From assembly GCA_964036315.1 (NCBI GenBank), contig OZ038485.1, forward strand, positions 95,769,611-95,833,610: 64,000 nt of DNA, read 5' to 3'. Under the pieces are notes generated by a model. The model did no database searches and had not been told where the DNA came from. It saw only the letters and a list, made by a program, of their open reading frames with translations. The position numbers and the translations under genes are program-made. Origin of the DNA: Acanthosepion esculentum. Its lineage: Eukaryota; Mollusca; Cephalopoda; Sepiida; Sepiidae. Below, piece by piece: positions 33,239 through 46,000 of the stretch; the first letter of the stretch is position 1; each line of letters begins with the position of its first letter.

Positions 33239-36200
33239 AGACGGCATTCGCTCCCGGGGAAAAAAATATTAACCGTCTATTTTTTGTTAAGGACGCCAAT
33301 TCTGGTTACCTATTCTTGGTTGACACGGGCGCACAAGTTAGTGTGATTCCACCTACAGCAAACATAGCGACCAAAGCTACATCGTACAACCTCCAAGCTG
33401 CTAACGGTTCTCGTATAGAAACCTATGGTGAAAGATCACTCACGTTAAACCTGGGATTACGTAGATCATTTACTTGGGTATTTACCATCGCGCAAGTAAA
33501 GTCACCAATTCTAGGAGCTGATTTCCTGGCTCATTTTAAACTTAACGTGAACATGTATTCCCGATCCTTAGAAGATAAACATACGGATATTGCCATTAAG
33601 GGAATTACATCCAAATTGACAACGGCAGGTATCAGTACAGCCCTACCCACAGCCAACGGTCTTCAATACCTATTACGGAAATATCCAGAAATTCTGACTC
33701 CGTTCAACTATATGGAACCAATCTTACACAATGCGGAACACAGGATACAGACGACTGGTCTTCCCGTGTATTCACCTCCGCGGCGTTTACATCCCGATAA
33801 ATATAAAAACGCTAAGATTGAGTTTCAGCATCTGTTGGACTTAGGGATAATCCGTCCATCATGCAGTCCATACGCTTCTCCTTTGCACATGGTGTCGAAA
33901 TCGGAGGCTGGAGCTTGGAGACCCTGCGGTGATTTTCGGCGACTTAATGCTCAAACAGTCCCGGACAAATATCCGATCCCGTATCTAAAAGACTTTGCTA
34001 TAACGTTACAAGGGGCGTCAATTTTTACAAAGTTGGATTTAAGAAAGGCTTTTCACCAAATCCCTGTGGCAAAAGACGACATCCACAAAACAGCTGTAAC
34101 TACACCGTTTGGTTTATTCGAGTTTACTAGAATGCCTTTCGGTCTAAGAAATGCAGCGCAGTCCTTCCAGCGACTTATAGACGAAGTACTGCGTGGCTTG
34201 CATTTCACATTCGCCTATATTGACGATGTTCTGATTGCGAGTAGGAACAGTGGAACAGGTTTTTCGGCGATTGAAGCACTTCGAACTTAAAATTAATCCT
34301 ACTAAGTGTGAATTTGCTGTACCGAAGCTGATCTTTCTTGGTCATGAGATAGATGGGAAGGGGATTACACCCGTCTCTCAAAAGGTCGAAGCAATTCAAA
34401 ACTTCCCACAACCAACTACACTTCGACAGCTACGTAGATTTCTAGGTCTAGTTAACTATTATAGACAATTCATACCTCATTGTTCGCAAGTGCTGATTCC
34501 GTTGACAAACCTGTTACAGAATCAAAGAAAAAGGAACAGCAAGATTATTTTAACTGACGATGCATTGTCAGCATTTAATAATGCCAAGGAAGCTCTGGCT
34601 AATTACACGAAACTATCTTACGTTTCGAATAGTGAAGAAGCGACTCTTACTCTTACCACGGACGCATCTGCTGATACTGTGGGAGCCGTATTACACCAAG
34701 AGAGTGATAATGTGAAGAAACCACTTTCATTCTTTTCCGTGAAATTAAATTCAGCACAACGCAAATATAGTGCTTTCTAACGTGAACTTCTTGCTATATA
34801 CCTATCTGTTCGTCATTTCCGACATCTGTTGGAGGGCAGGAATTTTATAATTTTCACTGACCACAAACCTTTAGTGTATGCCTTGCACTCTAAAACAGAT
34901 AAGTATAACCCTCGTGACATAAGACAGCTGGACTACATCGCACAGTTTACGTCCGATATTCGTCACATTAACGGGAGCGACAACATCGTTGCAGACACCC
35001 TTTCTAGAGCTACTATGAATTCCATCAAGTTACAGCCATTAGATTTTGAATGTTTAGCCAGAGAACAGCAGAGGGATGCCACCCTAGAGAAAGTGAAAAG
35101 TGACACGTCACTGCTCATTGAGCAACGACCAATTCCTTTCAGTGCGGCATATTTGTTTGGTGACGTTAGCACTAATCATCCTAGACCCTACGTGCCCCCT
35201 ATTACGCGCAGACAAATATTCGACCACTTTCATTCCATGTCTCATCCAGGTCGTAAAGCGTCAACTAAACTCATTTCTGAGCGATTCGTCTGGCCAAACA
35301 TGTCTGCAGACATAAAACACCGGACGCAGACATGTATTAAATGCCAGAAATCGAAAGTTCAGCAACACACCAGATCTCCTCCCGGTCACTTTTCTGCACC
35401 GGATGGTCGATTTAAACATATCCACGTCGACCTCCTCGGTCCTTTAATGGAAGTAGACGGATACCAATACTTGTTGACAATAGTGGACCGTTTCACACGT
35501 TGGCCAGTGGTGGTACCCTTGCGATCAACTACCGCCAGTGTCATCGCACAAACGATCCTACGTGAGTGGATAGCCACATTTGGATGCCCGTCTGTCAGCA
35601 CCACGGATCGTGGACCCCAATTCCAGTCTACCCTCTTTACAGAATTTACTAACCTTTTGGGTACTAAGCACATAACAACCACAGCTTACCATCCGTGCGC
35701 AAACGGTTTAGTAGAAAGGTTTCACAGGCAACTAAAGGCAGCACTTACAGCTAGCGAAGACACACGATCGTGGATTGAAAGATTACCATTAGTAATGCTA
35801 GCACTGCGTAGTGTTGTCAAAGAAGATTTAAAATGCACCACAGCTGAGCTTGTTTTTGGTAGCCCACTTACACTACCCGGTCAAATGATGGAAAAAGATG
35901 TGTCGACAAGACCATCTACATACTTCATTCAGGACTTGAAAGAACGCATGTCCAACCTCGTATTTACCCTAGCGCGCACATCAAATAGAGCAATTTTCGT
36001 ACCGAGAACTTTGGAAAACTGTGAGTTTGTATTTCTACGCAGAGATGCAGTTAAAAAAACCCTTACACCGACGTACTCCAGCCCCTTCCAAGTTATCTCT
36101 CGTGCACCGAAATATTTTACCATCTTGATCAATAATAAGACAACAACTGTCAGCATTGACAGGTTGAAACCTGCTTTCATTGATGCCGATAAGCACTCTT

Positions 36201-36334
36201 CAACTTCGCTTGATCAAAATTCATCCGCCCAGCAGAAGGATATTCTACCTGAAACTCCTCCGACAAAAACTACAACTAGAGCAGGCAGACATGTGCACTG
36301 GCCTACAAAATTCGCGAAGTATCATACATATTGA
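33235..36334 (+). pseudogene. pol of the CsRn1-type element: protease, RT, RNase H, integrase
   Basis: Domains appear in the order protease, reverse transcriptase, RNase H, integrase. The protease carries FLVDTGAQVSVIP (about 33313-33350). The reverse transcriptase has LDLRKAFHQIPV and FAYIDDVLIAS (YIDD, about 34210). RNase H text includes LTTDASADTVGAVLH and FTDHKPLVYAL. The integrase has the HHCC finger (HSMSHPGRK with CIKCQ) and core residues in HVDLLGPL, TTDRGPQFQS and NGLVERFHRQ. The order RT, RNase H, integrase places it in Ty3/gypsy. It is inactive: a frameshift lies near 34240 just after YIDD, and an in-frame TAA interrupts RNase H at 34778-34780. No envelope gene follows. Confidence 0.9.
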
Positions 36335-36903
36335 AAGTTTTTTTTCTTCGCTTCAAACTTTCAATCTGGGTGGAGTATTTTAGCATTTCCTCTACTACTT
36401 TTTCTTCAATGTCGATTTTCGTGCAAAAAAGTGGATCACAGCTTCATACATTTTTTATGAAAACCTTAGCTTCTCATTGGACAATAAACATTAAAATTAT
36501 CTCGCTTATCTTCACGTACATTTGTTCTCAATGAGTGAAACAAAACATATCAGGCTCCAGGCAAAGCGCTCCCTGAGTGGTTAACAAATATTAAAAAAAA
36601 CAATTTACCTGCTCACCACTACGTCCTAATAGCATCAACCTAGTTTTTGACCTGGCTAAAAAACAATGCTTTCAGGATCCTGTCACGTGATAAAAAAACA
36701 TATAAATTGAATGTACGAGCGAACCCAGGCAGTGAGAATTTACGACGACTAGCATTTGCTAAACGAGTTCACGACGCTTGTACCTTTACTGCAGCGAAGT
36801 ACAAAGTTAGAATCTCAAATTCTTTAACATGAAATAACTTCACTGTAATTCAAGCTAAATTTTCAACTCACTCACCAACTTCTTCTGCAACTTACTAAAA
36901 ACT
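36335..36903 (+). other. 3' untranslated part of the LTR element
   Basis: This lies between the pol stop and the second LTR. No coding content was recognised, and in particular no envelope-like frame. Confidence 0.6.
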
Positions 36904-37344
36904 ATTCAATCACGCTATTGAATCTTCTTACGAAACTTAAATTACAAACATTTACGAACAATACATTCCACTACGAGCAACGAAAACAAATTGAACATTT
37001 ACGGAACATTCACTTCTCGGACTTCTTTAAAGCCAAAAGTTTATCAACATATTTTCAGCTTTACAGGATTCTTTAAACTCTCTTTCACTGAACATTTTGA
37101 GCAATAAGTTAATTCAACTTTTTGTGAGCTCAGGTAAAAAAATTAACAGTATTAAAATCTTTAACCAGTCAATGGGAAGTAACTCCTATTAATAATTTAT
37201 GTGAAAAAACTGTTGACGATTATATAAATGTTGTACTTATTATGAAAGGTTATTTTCTTGTGTTTTTTCTCTTGTTTGCTTTTTGTTTGCTTTAAAGTAA
37301 AGTAAAAAATGTGCAGGTTGATTTACGCTGTCAATACCGCTACA
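36904..37344 (+). mobile_element. Second LTR, shared by two element copies
   Basis: A copy of the LTR at 31895, ending CCGCTACA at 37344. It is followed by a second primer-binding site (37349) and a second gag start, so it is both the 3' LTR of the first copy and the 5' LTR of a second, mostly deleted copy. Confidence 0.85.
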
Positions 37345-37515
37345 TAAATGGTGACCCCGAATACGAATGTGCTTAGAAAAGTATTGAGCGATATTTAATA
37401 AGAGACTTACAGATTTAATATTGGCAACTCTGACATTTGTACCGATGTTTAAAAATTTAAATCACCACATTAAACCCAACTTAACTGGTATCCTGACTCC
37501 GCGTCGAAGAGATAT

Positions 37516-37843
37516 ATGGCCGAGCAAACTGATGCACACACAGAAGCCGCAATAACTGTGAATTTGCCAGCTTACAACAATGTCAATGTGCAAGTTTGGT
37601 TCGCACAGTTAACTGCTATATTCAACGCCAAGAGGATAACTTCACAAACTTCCCGATATGCCTACGTTGTAGAGAAGCTACCGGCAGAGATAGCGATTGA
37701 GGTTTCGGATCTCCTGGATGAGATGCCATCTGATAAACCTTATGACACCCTAAAAGAAGCTATTCTCCATAAAACTGGTCAGTCTGAGGAACAAAAGCTG
37801 CGTGACTTCTTTAACAACTTAAGCTTGGGACAAAAAATCTGTT
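37516..37843 (+). pseudogene. gag start of the second, truncated element copy
   Basis: The frame begins MAEQTDAHTEAAITVNLPAY and continues through VWFAQLTAIFNAKRITSQTS into the region shared with 32504-32690. It stops abruptly after NLSLGQ, where the sequence jumps straight into LTR DNA. The start codon and leader missing from the first copy are present here; all of pol is missing. Confidence 0.85.
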
Positions 37844-37977
37844 GACGATTATATAAATGTTGTACCTATTATGAAAGGTTATTTTCTTGTGTTTTTTCTC
37901 TTGTTTGCTTTTTGTTTGCTTAAACATTCATAAAGTAAAAAATGCGAAGGTTGATTTACGCTGTCAATACCGCTACA
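37838..37977 (+). mobile_element. Third, 5'-truncated LTR
   Basis: The last 140 bases of the LTR, joined directly to gag through a short A-run also present at the matching point of the intact LTR (microhomology at the deletion). It ends CGCTACA at 37977, then unrelated DNA begins, which fixes the LTR 3' boundary. Confidence 0.85.
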
Positions 37978-38095
37978 ATACCATTTCTAACCTTAGGTCC
38001 CTGGGTGGGACCCGGAAAGAAATGTGTAAACACCAGATATCAAAGAAAATAAAAACAATAATAATAATAATAACTAATAATAAACTGTAATAATT
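37978..38095 (+). mobile_element. 3' tail of endonuclease-type LINE (copy 1)
   Basis: The tail motif CCATTTCTAACCTTAGGTCC followed by GGGACCCGGAAAGAAATGTG leads into AAT/TAA repeats. The same tail ends each of the next copies. Confidence 0.7.
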
Positions 38096-38435
38096 TTCAT
38101 CTTTGAAGATCTTCAAAAAACTAACAAAAAACAAGGATCTTGAAGTAGAAATCTAAAAAATGTGACACACAAGGACATCAATGTTTTCAGTTGTAGTAGG
38201 AGGCGTCCGATTGAAATGGAAAAAGGTTCCGAGAGCCTCATTTAAGGGATCTCTGGGAGCTCATGGCTTAAAGAAATAAAAAAGAGTACAACTCACACAT
38301 TATGAAGAGCTTCATCTATGTAAAATGTTATTTTTTTTTACAACGAGGATCAGTGGAAAATATCATAAAGCCATTTCTGACCTTAGCTCTGTTTGGGATT
38401 CGGAGGGAAAGGAGTATACAACAGAAATCAAAGGA

Positions 38436-38466
<31 letters not shown>
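38096..38466 (+). mobile_element. 3' end of endonuclease-type LINE (copy 2)
   Basis: This is collinear with 38885-39243, from the helix after the endonuclease motif (TTTGAAGATCTTCAAAAAAC) to the (AAT)n tail at 38437-38467. Many stops and small changes. Confidence 0.7.
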
Positions 38467-38469
<3 letters not shown>

Positions 38470-38674
38470 CCTTAAAGAAATACAAAAAATTGTTCTCACA
38501 AGTACACCCCAGACATTACAAAGGGCTTTATGTATGTAAAATATGTGTGCATATTTTTTTTTTAATTGGTTAGTGGAAAATGTCATGATGCCACTTCTAA
38601 CCTTAGGTCTCTGGGCGGGACCCGGAAAGAAATGTGTACACACCAGAAATCAAAGGAAATAATAATAATAATAA
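38467..38674 (+). mobile_element. 3' end of endonuclease-type LINE (copy 3)
   Basis: It starts directly after the AAT tail of copy 2 at GCCTTAAAGAAATACAAAAA and contains only the last codons and 3' tail, ending in another AAT run. Confidence 0.75.
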
Positions 38675-39197
38675 TTTTCAACTTCTACGGGAAGGAAACT
38701 GAAAGAAACTGGTATGAACACCACCCAGACCCGGTTACAAAGATAGGACCTGTTACAATTCTATGGACTACACAATACACACTGACAGAACAATCAAATC
38801 TAACTGCCCAGACATTATTATTAAAGACCACAAACAAAAAAAGTGCCTCCTTATTGATATGGCAGTCCCTGCAGACTGCAATGTATCTTTGAAGATATTC
38901 AAAAAGCTGTCAAAATACAAGGACGTTGAAATCGAAATCTCAAAAATGTGGCACATAGGAACATCAACAATACCTGTTGTAGTTGGAACCCTACGACTGG
39001 TTGGAAAAGATTCCAGTAGACTAGTTGAAGGGATTCCTGGAAGTCCATGCCTCAAAGAAATACAAAAAACTTTTCTCACAAGTACAGCCCACACTTTACA
39101 AAGTGCTTTATCTATGTAAAATTTTTTTTTTGTCAATGGAAAGTGTCATGATGCCATTTCTAACCGTAGGTCTCTGTACACGCCAGAAATCAAAGGA

Positions 39198-39243
<46 letters not shown>
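38675..39243 (+). mobile_element. R4/Dong-like LINE 3' end with restriction-like endonuclease (copy 4)
   Basis: This is the longest copy. Reading gives ERNWYEHHPDPVTKIGPVT, then in a shifted frame YTIHTDRTIKSNCPDIIIKD, CLLIDMAVPAD, LSKYKDVEIEISKMWHIGT and IPVVVGTLRLVG. The PD...LIDMAVP pattern is the PD-(D/E)xK-type endonuclease found at the C-terminus of R2/R4-group non-LTR elements. A frameshift lies near 38763. It ends in the shared tail and an (AAT)n run at 39198-39243. R4-group Dong elements are known to insert into TAA repeats, which fits the arrangement. Confidence 0.75.
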
Positions 39244-39244
<1 letters not shown>

Positions 39245-39426
39245 GTGTGATCTTAGGGGGGGTTCTGTTTGTGTTTTTTTTTTTTTTTTTTTTTACAAAA
39301 ATGCTCAGTGGAAAATATCATGATACAATTTCTGACCTCAAGTCTCTGGTTGGGACACAAGGAAATGAGTATAGAACAAAAAAAAAAAAAAAAAAAAAAT
39401 AATAATAATAATAATAATAATAATAT
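39244..39426 (+). mobile_element. 3' tail of endonuclease-type LINE (copy 5)
   Basis: After a T-run (39273-39294) the tail motif recurs (CAGTGGAAAATATCATGATA through GTCTCTGGTTGGGA), ending in an A-run and (AAT)n at 39380-39426. Confidence 0.65.
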
Positions 39427-39901
39427 TAACACTTAAGAGAAGAGTGTAATTTAAGAAAAGAAAAAGAAAAGTCAGTGTTTCACAATGTTGAACAATATTT
39501 CTACAGTAGGTCTGTCTTAAAGTTACGTTTAAAAATTGCATTGAAGTATAACCCTCATGTTACTAACAATTCAGTTGAATTCCATTCACACCAGCTGGCT
39601 TTTATTTGTTTTATCACATTGATTAACAGTACAACCATTTTTCCAATGACAAACAACATTTATACAAAGATTTTTATTACAAGATTTTATTATTTTTTAT
39701 TTGTAAAAATATAAAAAAATAACCTTATACTTGTATACAATATTTAAGAAAATTAGAATAAAGCCTAGCATCTCATCATTTCATAATCGGCATTGCTTGG
39801 ACTGAAAATAATCTGTGAAAGGTTCTATCTGTCTGAATATGAATGAGTTGATGAAGAACACTTATAAGGCAAGATCACCAGGTGAATATGAAAAACTGTG
39901 A

Positions 39902-40020
39902 AGAAGAAGAAGAAGAAGAAGAAGAAGAAGAAGAAGAAAAGTAACAATTTTATGGAACTTTCCAATATTCACAGACAGAACAATCAAAGCTAATCACCCA
40001 GATGTCATGATCAAAGACCA
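39902..40020 (+). mobile_element. GAA repeat and endonuclease-LINE fragment (copy 6)
   Basis: A (GAA)n run (39902-39940) is followed by NFPIFTDRTIKANHPDVMIK, the same endonuclease segment as in copy 4, then the match is lost. The stretch 39427-39901 holds nothing recognised. Confidence 0.65.
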
Positions 40021-40275
40021 AGAGAGCAGACAGAAAAACTAACAATGAGTGCAACAACTCCACAAGTATTTATAAAAAATTTTAAAAAGCATTTTTTTAA
40101 AAATTTATTTGGACATTCATGAGTCCATCACGTTCATGTATCAAGGTCGGGATGTCATTAGGGTAGCATTCTGTGTTATAACATAGCTGATCAGGTGGTT
40201 GCTAGGTAACCAACATGCCTTGGTCCATAGCTAGGTGTCCAGAGCAATATATCACTCACAAGTTCTTGTTCTTTT

Positions 40276-40978
<703 letters not shown>

Positions 40979-41200
40979 ACTGCTATTAATGCATTGCTCT
41001 TCAACTGAAATGATCTCTCCGGGCTACTGGCGTATTTCATATAGAAAATGTTAAAATTTCCCTTTCTCTCTGCTTTGCCTAGCTTAGGGATAGGATCCCT
41101 AACTGATATCAAATCGGTCAGGTTTTAATCGTGTCTTCAAGCAATTGGACGTCTAGCCACACTGAATAGCTGATACAGTGAAACAGTCTGTCTGTGGATG

Positions 41201-41203
<3 letters not shown>

Positions 41204-41271
<68 letters not shown>
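41204..41271. repeat. (TA)n microsatellite
   Basis: An uninterrupted TA tract. A second TA/CA tract follows at 41343-41419. Confidence 0.95.
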
Positions 41272-41275
<4 letters not shown>

Positions 41276-41343
41276 AGGTAAGAACTTAGGGACTAATGAT
41301 AGCTGCATGCAGGAATGGCTTGAAATAAACTATTCCTCCATGT

Positions 41344-41375
<32 letters not shown>

Positions 41376-41386
41376 CATATACATAC

Positions 41387-41418
<32 letters not shown>

Positions 41419-41844
41419 TCATTTTACTCTCTACATTATATAAGTTATTCCTGTGAAAATTTTGTTTCATAGATTTTTCCTCTTTTAGTCCAGTAGTAAT
41501 CATAATAATTAAAACAAAGATAATTGTCAATCATAAGTTTATAAAAATATTGTATTTATTATCTGTTGCTACATAATCCAATCAACGTCCACCATCACCA
41601 AAATGGTACGATAGGCTAATGAAATATGTGAATATTGCTTTGTAAGTCGATATTAAGAATTTTTTACGTTACAAGGGATTAAAAATACGATAATAAAAAA
41701 ATCTTGAATTTTAAAAAAAAAATAAAAATGAATATTTTTTTAAGTTTTTAATTTTCGCGAAAAGATTACAATACCCAATGGAAAAGGATGTGCGATGCTG
41801 ATGAGTGAATGGGTCGTGAATCGGATTAGCTAGTTATAGGATAT

Positions 41845-41925
41845 AGTCAGTGAAGACCAGCCTCAACCCGTTCCCCGCTTTTCGACCTTGTGCCATAATT
41901 GTATTTACAATAAATATTCTGAGTT
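41845..41925 (+). mobile_element. 3' tail of Tx1-like LINE
   Basis: The text around AGACCAGCCTCAACCCGTTC and CGACCTTGTGCCATAATTGT matches the end of the 3' region at 48667-48745. No coding part remains. Confidence 0.5.
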
Positions 41926-42929
41926 ACCCCCCTTACTTCACTCAACCCATCACTGAACATTTAACAATGAACGTGGACAACCTTTCTTATGTCTTTCTCG
42001 TTTTGGTGTCTCCGATCAGGAATAAGCATAACAATAGGACAGATTAAAATTAAGCAAGTTTGTTTTTGAATTTTTAAGATTCTTAGTCTGAATAAAAGAA
42101 TATCTATTACAATATGAAACATAAAAACCCTATTAAAAATGTTGTATTTTTTCAACAACACATATAATCTTCGATTCACTTACTGTTGATTGAATCTGTG
42201 AATGAATGCGAACCTCGCGGATACAAAGGGTTGATTGTAATTAATCAGGTGATTATTATCAGTTTGTTGTACGTTTTGGTTTTACTAATGTAGGGGTTCG
42301 CTTACACCAGTTGTTTGATGGCGTACAGATGTGAATCAGAAGTCATGGTTTTAATACAAACCAAGTTATCTCCCTTTTCTTTAATACGACACTCGGTTGG
42401 ATGAAAGAGGGGGAAAAATGAGGTAATAGAAATTTAGCGCGCCGAAATAAAAATGTTTAATAGCAGGAGATAAACCAATAAGAATATATTGTGAAAGGGT
42501 TGAAATCTGATTCGACTACAAATATTCATGCCGCAAGCTGTTAAATTACTATCGCAAATGTTCACTGAAAACTGTAGGGAACCCAAGATTAAGAAGATGT
42601 GCAGGCCAGTTTAGATTGGCTGAAAGAAAATCCTCCATGTTAAGAGATATCAAAAGGTTTAAAATTGTGTGTTCATAATCTTCCATCCACAACAATTAAT
42701 AAAAGACAAAAATAATGATTCAAAAACATAACAATTGGATTTATTATTGAACTGAATATACATGTATTTGAACTGAAAGGTTAGACGGAGTTACGTCTCT
42801 TTGACTTGGAAAAATTGTATCTGAGCTCATATTGAATAAGTCGACTATTAGAACGTATAAGAATAGTGTTGTATGTTTGGAATGTATTGAACAAGTTAGA
42901 TAGAGTTCAGAGATAATACTTGCATGAAT

Positions 42930-43385
42930 TAAGTACTGTTCGTATAACGTCTGACTGGATCAGTCGAGACGAGAGTTCCTTTAGAGTCACATTTTGGCGG
43001 CGTGTTGAGATGTACGAGTGACGTAGAGAAGTTAAGTCGAGAAAAGCAGGAACCTGAAGAGGTATTTATTGTACAAAAGTACAAATGTGTCACAGCGAGT
43101 ATCACACGGGTTGTGTTTATATATCTTCGCTGTATCACGTGGGTGGCTCAGAACTGAGTTGGCGCCTAAATTGATTCTGCTCGTGGGAGCGATCTGATTG
43201 GTTAAAACTGACCAATCAGCAAGCTGGATTTACGGTGATCGACCAATGGATTCTCGTTGATATTTTTGTATGTAAGTAGATGTTATTTACCTCAAGTAGG
43301 AAGGGTGCATTTCCTAAAAGGGTAGAGTTGGTTGTTGTGGACGATTCCACAGAAGTCTTTAAAAATTATAGAAAAAATTCAGTAT
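42930..43385 (-). mobile_element. LTR-like promoter region, minus orientation
   Basis: Read on the minus strand, a paired CCAAT-type palindrome (GATTGGTCAG...ACCAATCAGA, 43220-43190) is followed by a TATATAAAC box near 43120, an AATAAA near 43075 and further sequence. The same order appears on the plus strand at 46480-46640. The family is not identified and the ends are not fixed. Confidence 0.45.
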
Positions 43386-43390
43386 ATAAC

Positions 43391-43553
43391 TGTTATGAAT
43401 AATCAAGAGTGGTTTACCCTTGTCTTGTTACTCTCCTCTTTGAGAGAGTTATTTCTATTTACTGGGACTATAAAAGGACACGATACTCGAACCTAGTATT
43501 CTTAGTTTATACAGCTTTCTTAAAGCCTACACCTGCTTACTTTTGTCATTACA
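43391..43553 (+). mobile_element. Short solo LTR with intact target duplication
   Basis: A 163-base unit starts TGTTATGAATAATC and ends GTCATTACA. It is flanked on both sides by ATAAC (43386-43390 and 43554-43558). A TATA box (TATAAAA) lies at 43469-43475. TG...CA ends plus a perfect 5-bp duplication are the signature of a solo LTR or a very short terminal-repeat element. No second LTR is nearby. Confidence 0.75.
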
Positions 43554-43558
43554 ATAAC

Positions 43559-44599
43559 ATTAACAACAATCTTAAATAAATAAATAAAATAATAATAAAT
43601 AAATGACTTTGTGGTGTGCTGCCCAGATTTGTTTTAAAATTGTTAATGAGGTTGTTAGTGAGGCTGCGTTTTTAGTGAGAGCACATACATTTAAATTTGC
43701 AAAAACACAAGGAAAGAACAACAAGAGATCAAATTGCATTCAACAATAAAATATATATTGAAAATCAACGAGTACAACAATTGTGCTTATGTATTAATAT
43801 TTAGGGAGAGAAAAGTAGCTTCCCTTGTACTGATATCTGATACAAGATGGGAATAATGTACTTAAGAATTTTCTTGTTGAAATGTTCAGAGTTCAGTGAA
43901 CAATTAAGATTTGAATTCAAGAATGAAAAGTTTGTACAAAAAGATAATAGAATTTGGTTTGTGACTTGGCTTGTGACAGACAGTTTACAGTGTAGTGTAA
44001 TAGTAGTTCTGTGTCTGTGTGTGCGTGAGTAGAAGAATGTAGATACGCGTGCGTTGCTGAGTTCTGCTGATTTATTGTTCTACTACTTTATTTCTGGAGT
44101 ACGAACTATTTAAATACTTTTGGGGTAGGCTCCAGAGAGAATCGGGAAAAATATCGAAAGGAATATCTAAAATACACGATTGGATGAAAATCGACCAATC
44201 ACTGATTTTTTTACAAAATCAAGTTAGGCAAAGTCATGGCAGAAAATTTTGTGTGGATACTGCGATAGGTAAATTGTCCTGCTGTAAACAGTACTTATTT
44301 TCTAGCCAATAATTATTAAGTATTTTGTGGGCGTGGTCTATCGGAGTAGGCACTACAAAGTCAGTGCAAACCTTCACTTAGGCCGTTCCAACTCAGCACA
44401 AAGCTGACTTGAGCCCGACTATTATAATAACCATTCTTATCATTACTTTGTGGTGGCACGGAGCAAGCGAAGGACCGGATATTAACCCTCAGAGGTTTAG
44501 ACAGCAAATGACCAATACTGGTCTTTGCGCACCCGGCTCCACGCAGAATTTCCGGGAGAAAACTAAAAAGAAATAAAAAGAATAATAAGCAATTTCCAC
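43559..44599. other. No gene recognised
   Basis: ATAAA-type microsatellite (43575-43610) and unassigned sequence. Open frames of about 60-90 codons have no recognisable content. Confidence 0.4.
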
Positions 44600-45060
44600 C
44601 AATTAAACGGCTCCGCGCCATACCCAACAGTTTGTTTCAGCAGACTGACTCTGATCCGATGGGCACACATAAATAGAGCGATAAATTCACTTCTAGGAGA
44701 GAAAGCTTTGAAGTACCGTCAGTGAATGTCGCTACGCTTTTCTCACCCATCAAACCCGATGCCTTCAGCCTTCCTTCACCAACGGAGATATCAAAGGACT
44801 CCTACCAACCCATTGACCTCACCTTTCATCTCCTGTGACCAGCACGTCATGAACTTAAGTATTAACAAAAGACACTTATATTCTTTTAATAATCGGATTT
44901 CTCTTCTATGAATGAACATTTTGTAACGGACTTTGTGCGTGTAAATCAAGAAACATTGTACTATTCATTGATGTTGCATTTAAATACAAAGTGTTTTTGA
45001 TATACCCTTCTCTTTCGTATGTTATTTTGTTTATGTTATGGTGACCCCAATTTGATTGCT
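44600..45060 (+). mobile_element. Possible LTR followed by tRNA-Trp-type primer site
   Basis: TGGTGACCCC at about 45039-45048 matches the first ten bases of the primer-binding site at 32351. The preceding 400 bases would be its LTR, but no clear left boundary or partner LTR is visible, and the following open frame (45056-45355) has no gag similarity I can see. Confidence 0.35.
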
Positions 45061-45549
45061 TGTTGAACCTTTAGGCCAAACTAGCGGCTGTCCCGAAGGA
45101 CTGCTACTATTTATCTACCTTCTGATACAAGCAACAATTAACAACGAGAACTCTACCCCCCATCACCATAACTTACCCAAACGTACTTCTGTGCCAGAAA
45201 AAGAAAACGGGCATACCCAAGAAACATTGAGAACTTTGTTTCCCGACAGTTTCTACAAAAGAAAAAAGAATAAACAGCCTGTAGTAGAAACCCAATATTT
45301 TGCTGCATCTACATTAATTATGTCCACACACACCTACACATACACCAACACGTAAACTTTAAATTCCATAACGCTATGATTTCTTCCTCAACAATATTAT
45401 TAAGAAAACCATGTTAAGAAATATTATCCTCGGTTTACAAATCGAAAAGAAGTTTGCGGAATCAATGGTTGTACGAACTTTTTGTGGACGTCTTATATAA
45501 TTCAGGGCCGGCGCTAGGATCTCGGCCCTCCCACCCCTAAATTTTGATA

Positions 45550-46000
45550 TGTCGGAGTTAGCTCCTCCTCAGTTCTTTAATCCTTCAACAGGGGTCTCTC
45601 TCCCCTGAGTATAAATACTGGCTGACCCTTCGCCTCTCTCTCTCTTTTTCGACTCAGGCCTTGGGCCGCTACCTCGCGCGGAGGTGAGGTAAAATCTTTC
45701 TCTTTTTCACTTAGGCCAATATGTAACCTCTCACAGATACAGCGTTTCCCAAATTCTGGGAACGCGCTAAGAACAATACACGTACATAATTTCTCCATAC
45801 AAACTCTACGTAACTGTTCATGTCTTTGTGTAACTCGTTATTAATATATATCTGTTTACCCATGTATATCGGTCTTGTTTCTTTTCTTTGTCTTCTTCGT
45901 ACTTAGTTAAAGTCCAACATTCTTATGTAGCTGGACCGGCCAGCAGGAAATTTTAACCTTCTGATATCTCTTCACATATTCACCCCCACGGCCCGCTACA
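45550..46000 (+). mobile_element. Solo LTR with GATA target duplication
   Basis: The unit runs from TGTCGGAGTTAGCTCC to GGCCCGCTACA, flanked by GATA on both sides (45546-45549, 46001-46004). It carries a TATA box at 45610 and a palindrome (GCGTTTCCCA...TGGGAACGC) near 45741-45766. It is collinear with 51189-51753: AACAGGGGTCTCTCTC, the TATAAATA region and GGCCAGCAGGAA are shared. Internal coding sequence is absent. Confidence 0.75.

Noticed and set aside
39900..39945. CRISPR-like array or coding repeat
   Set aside because: It is a plain GAA microsatellite with no spacers.
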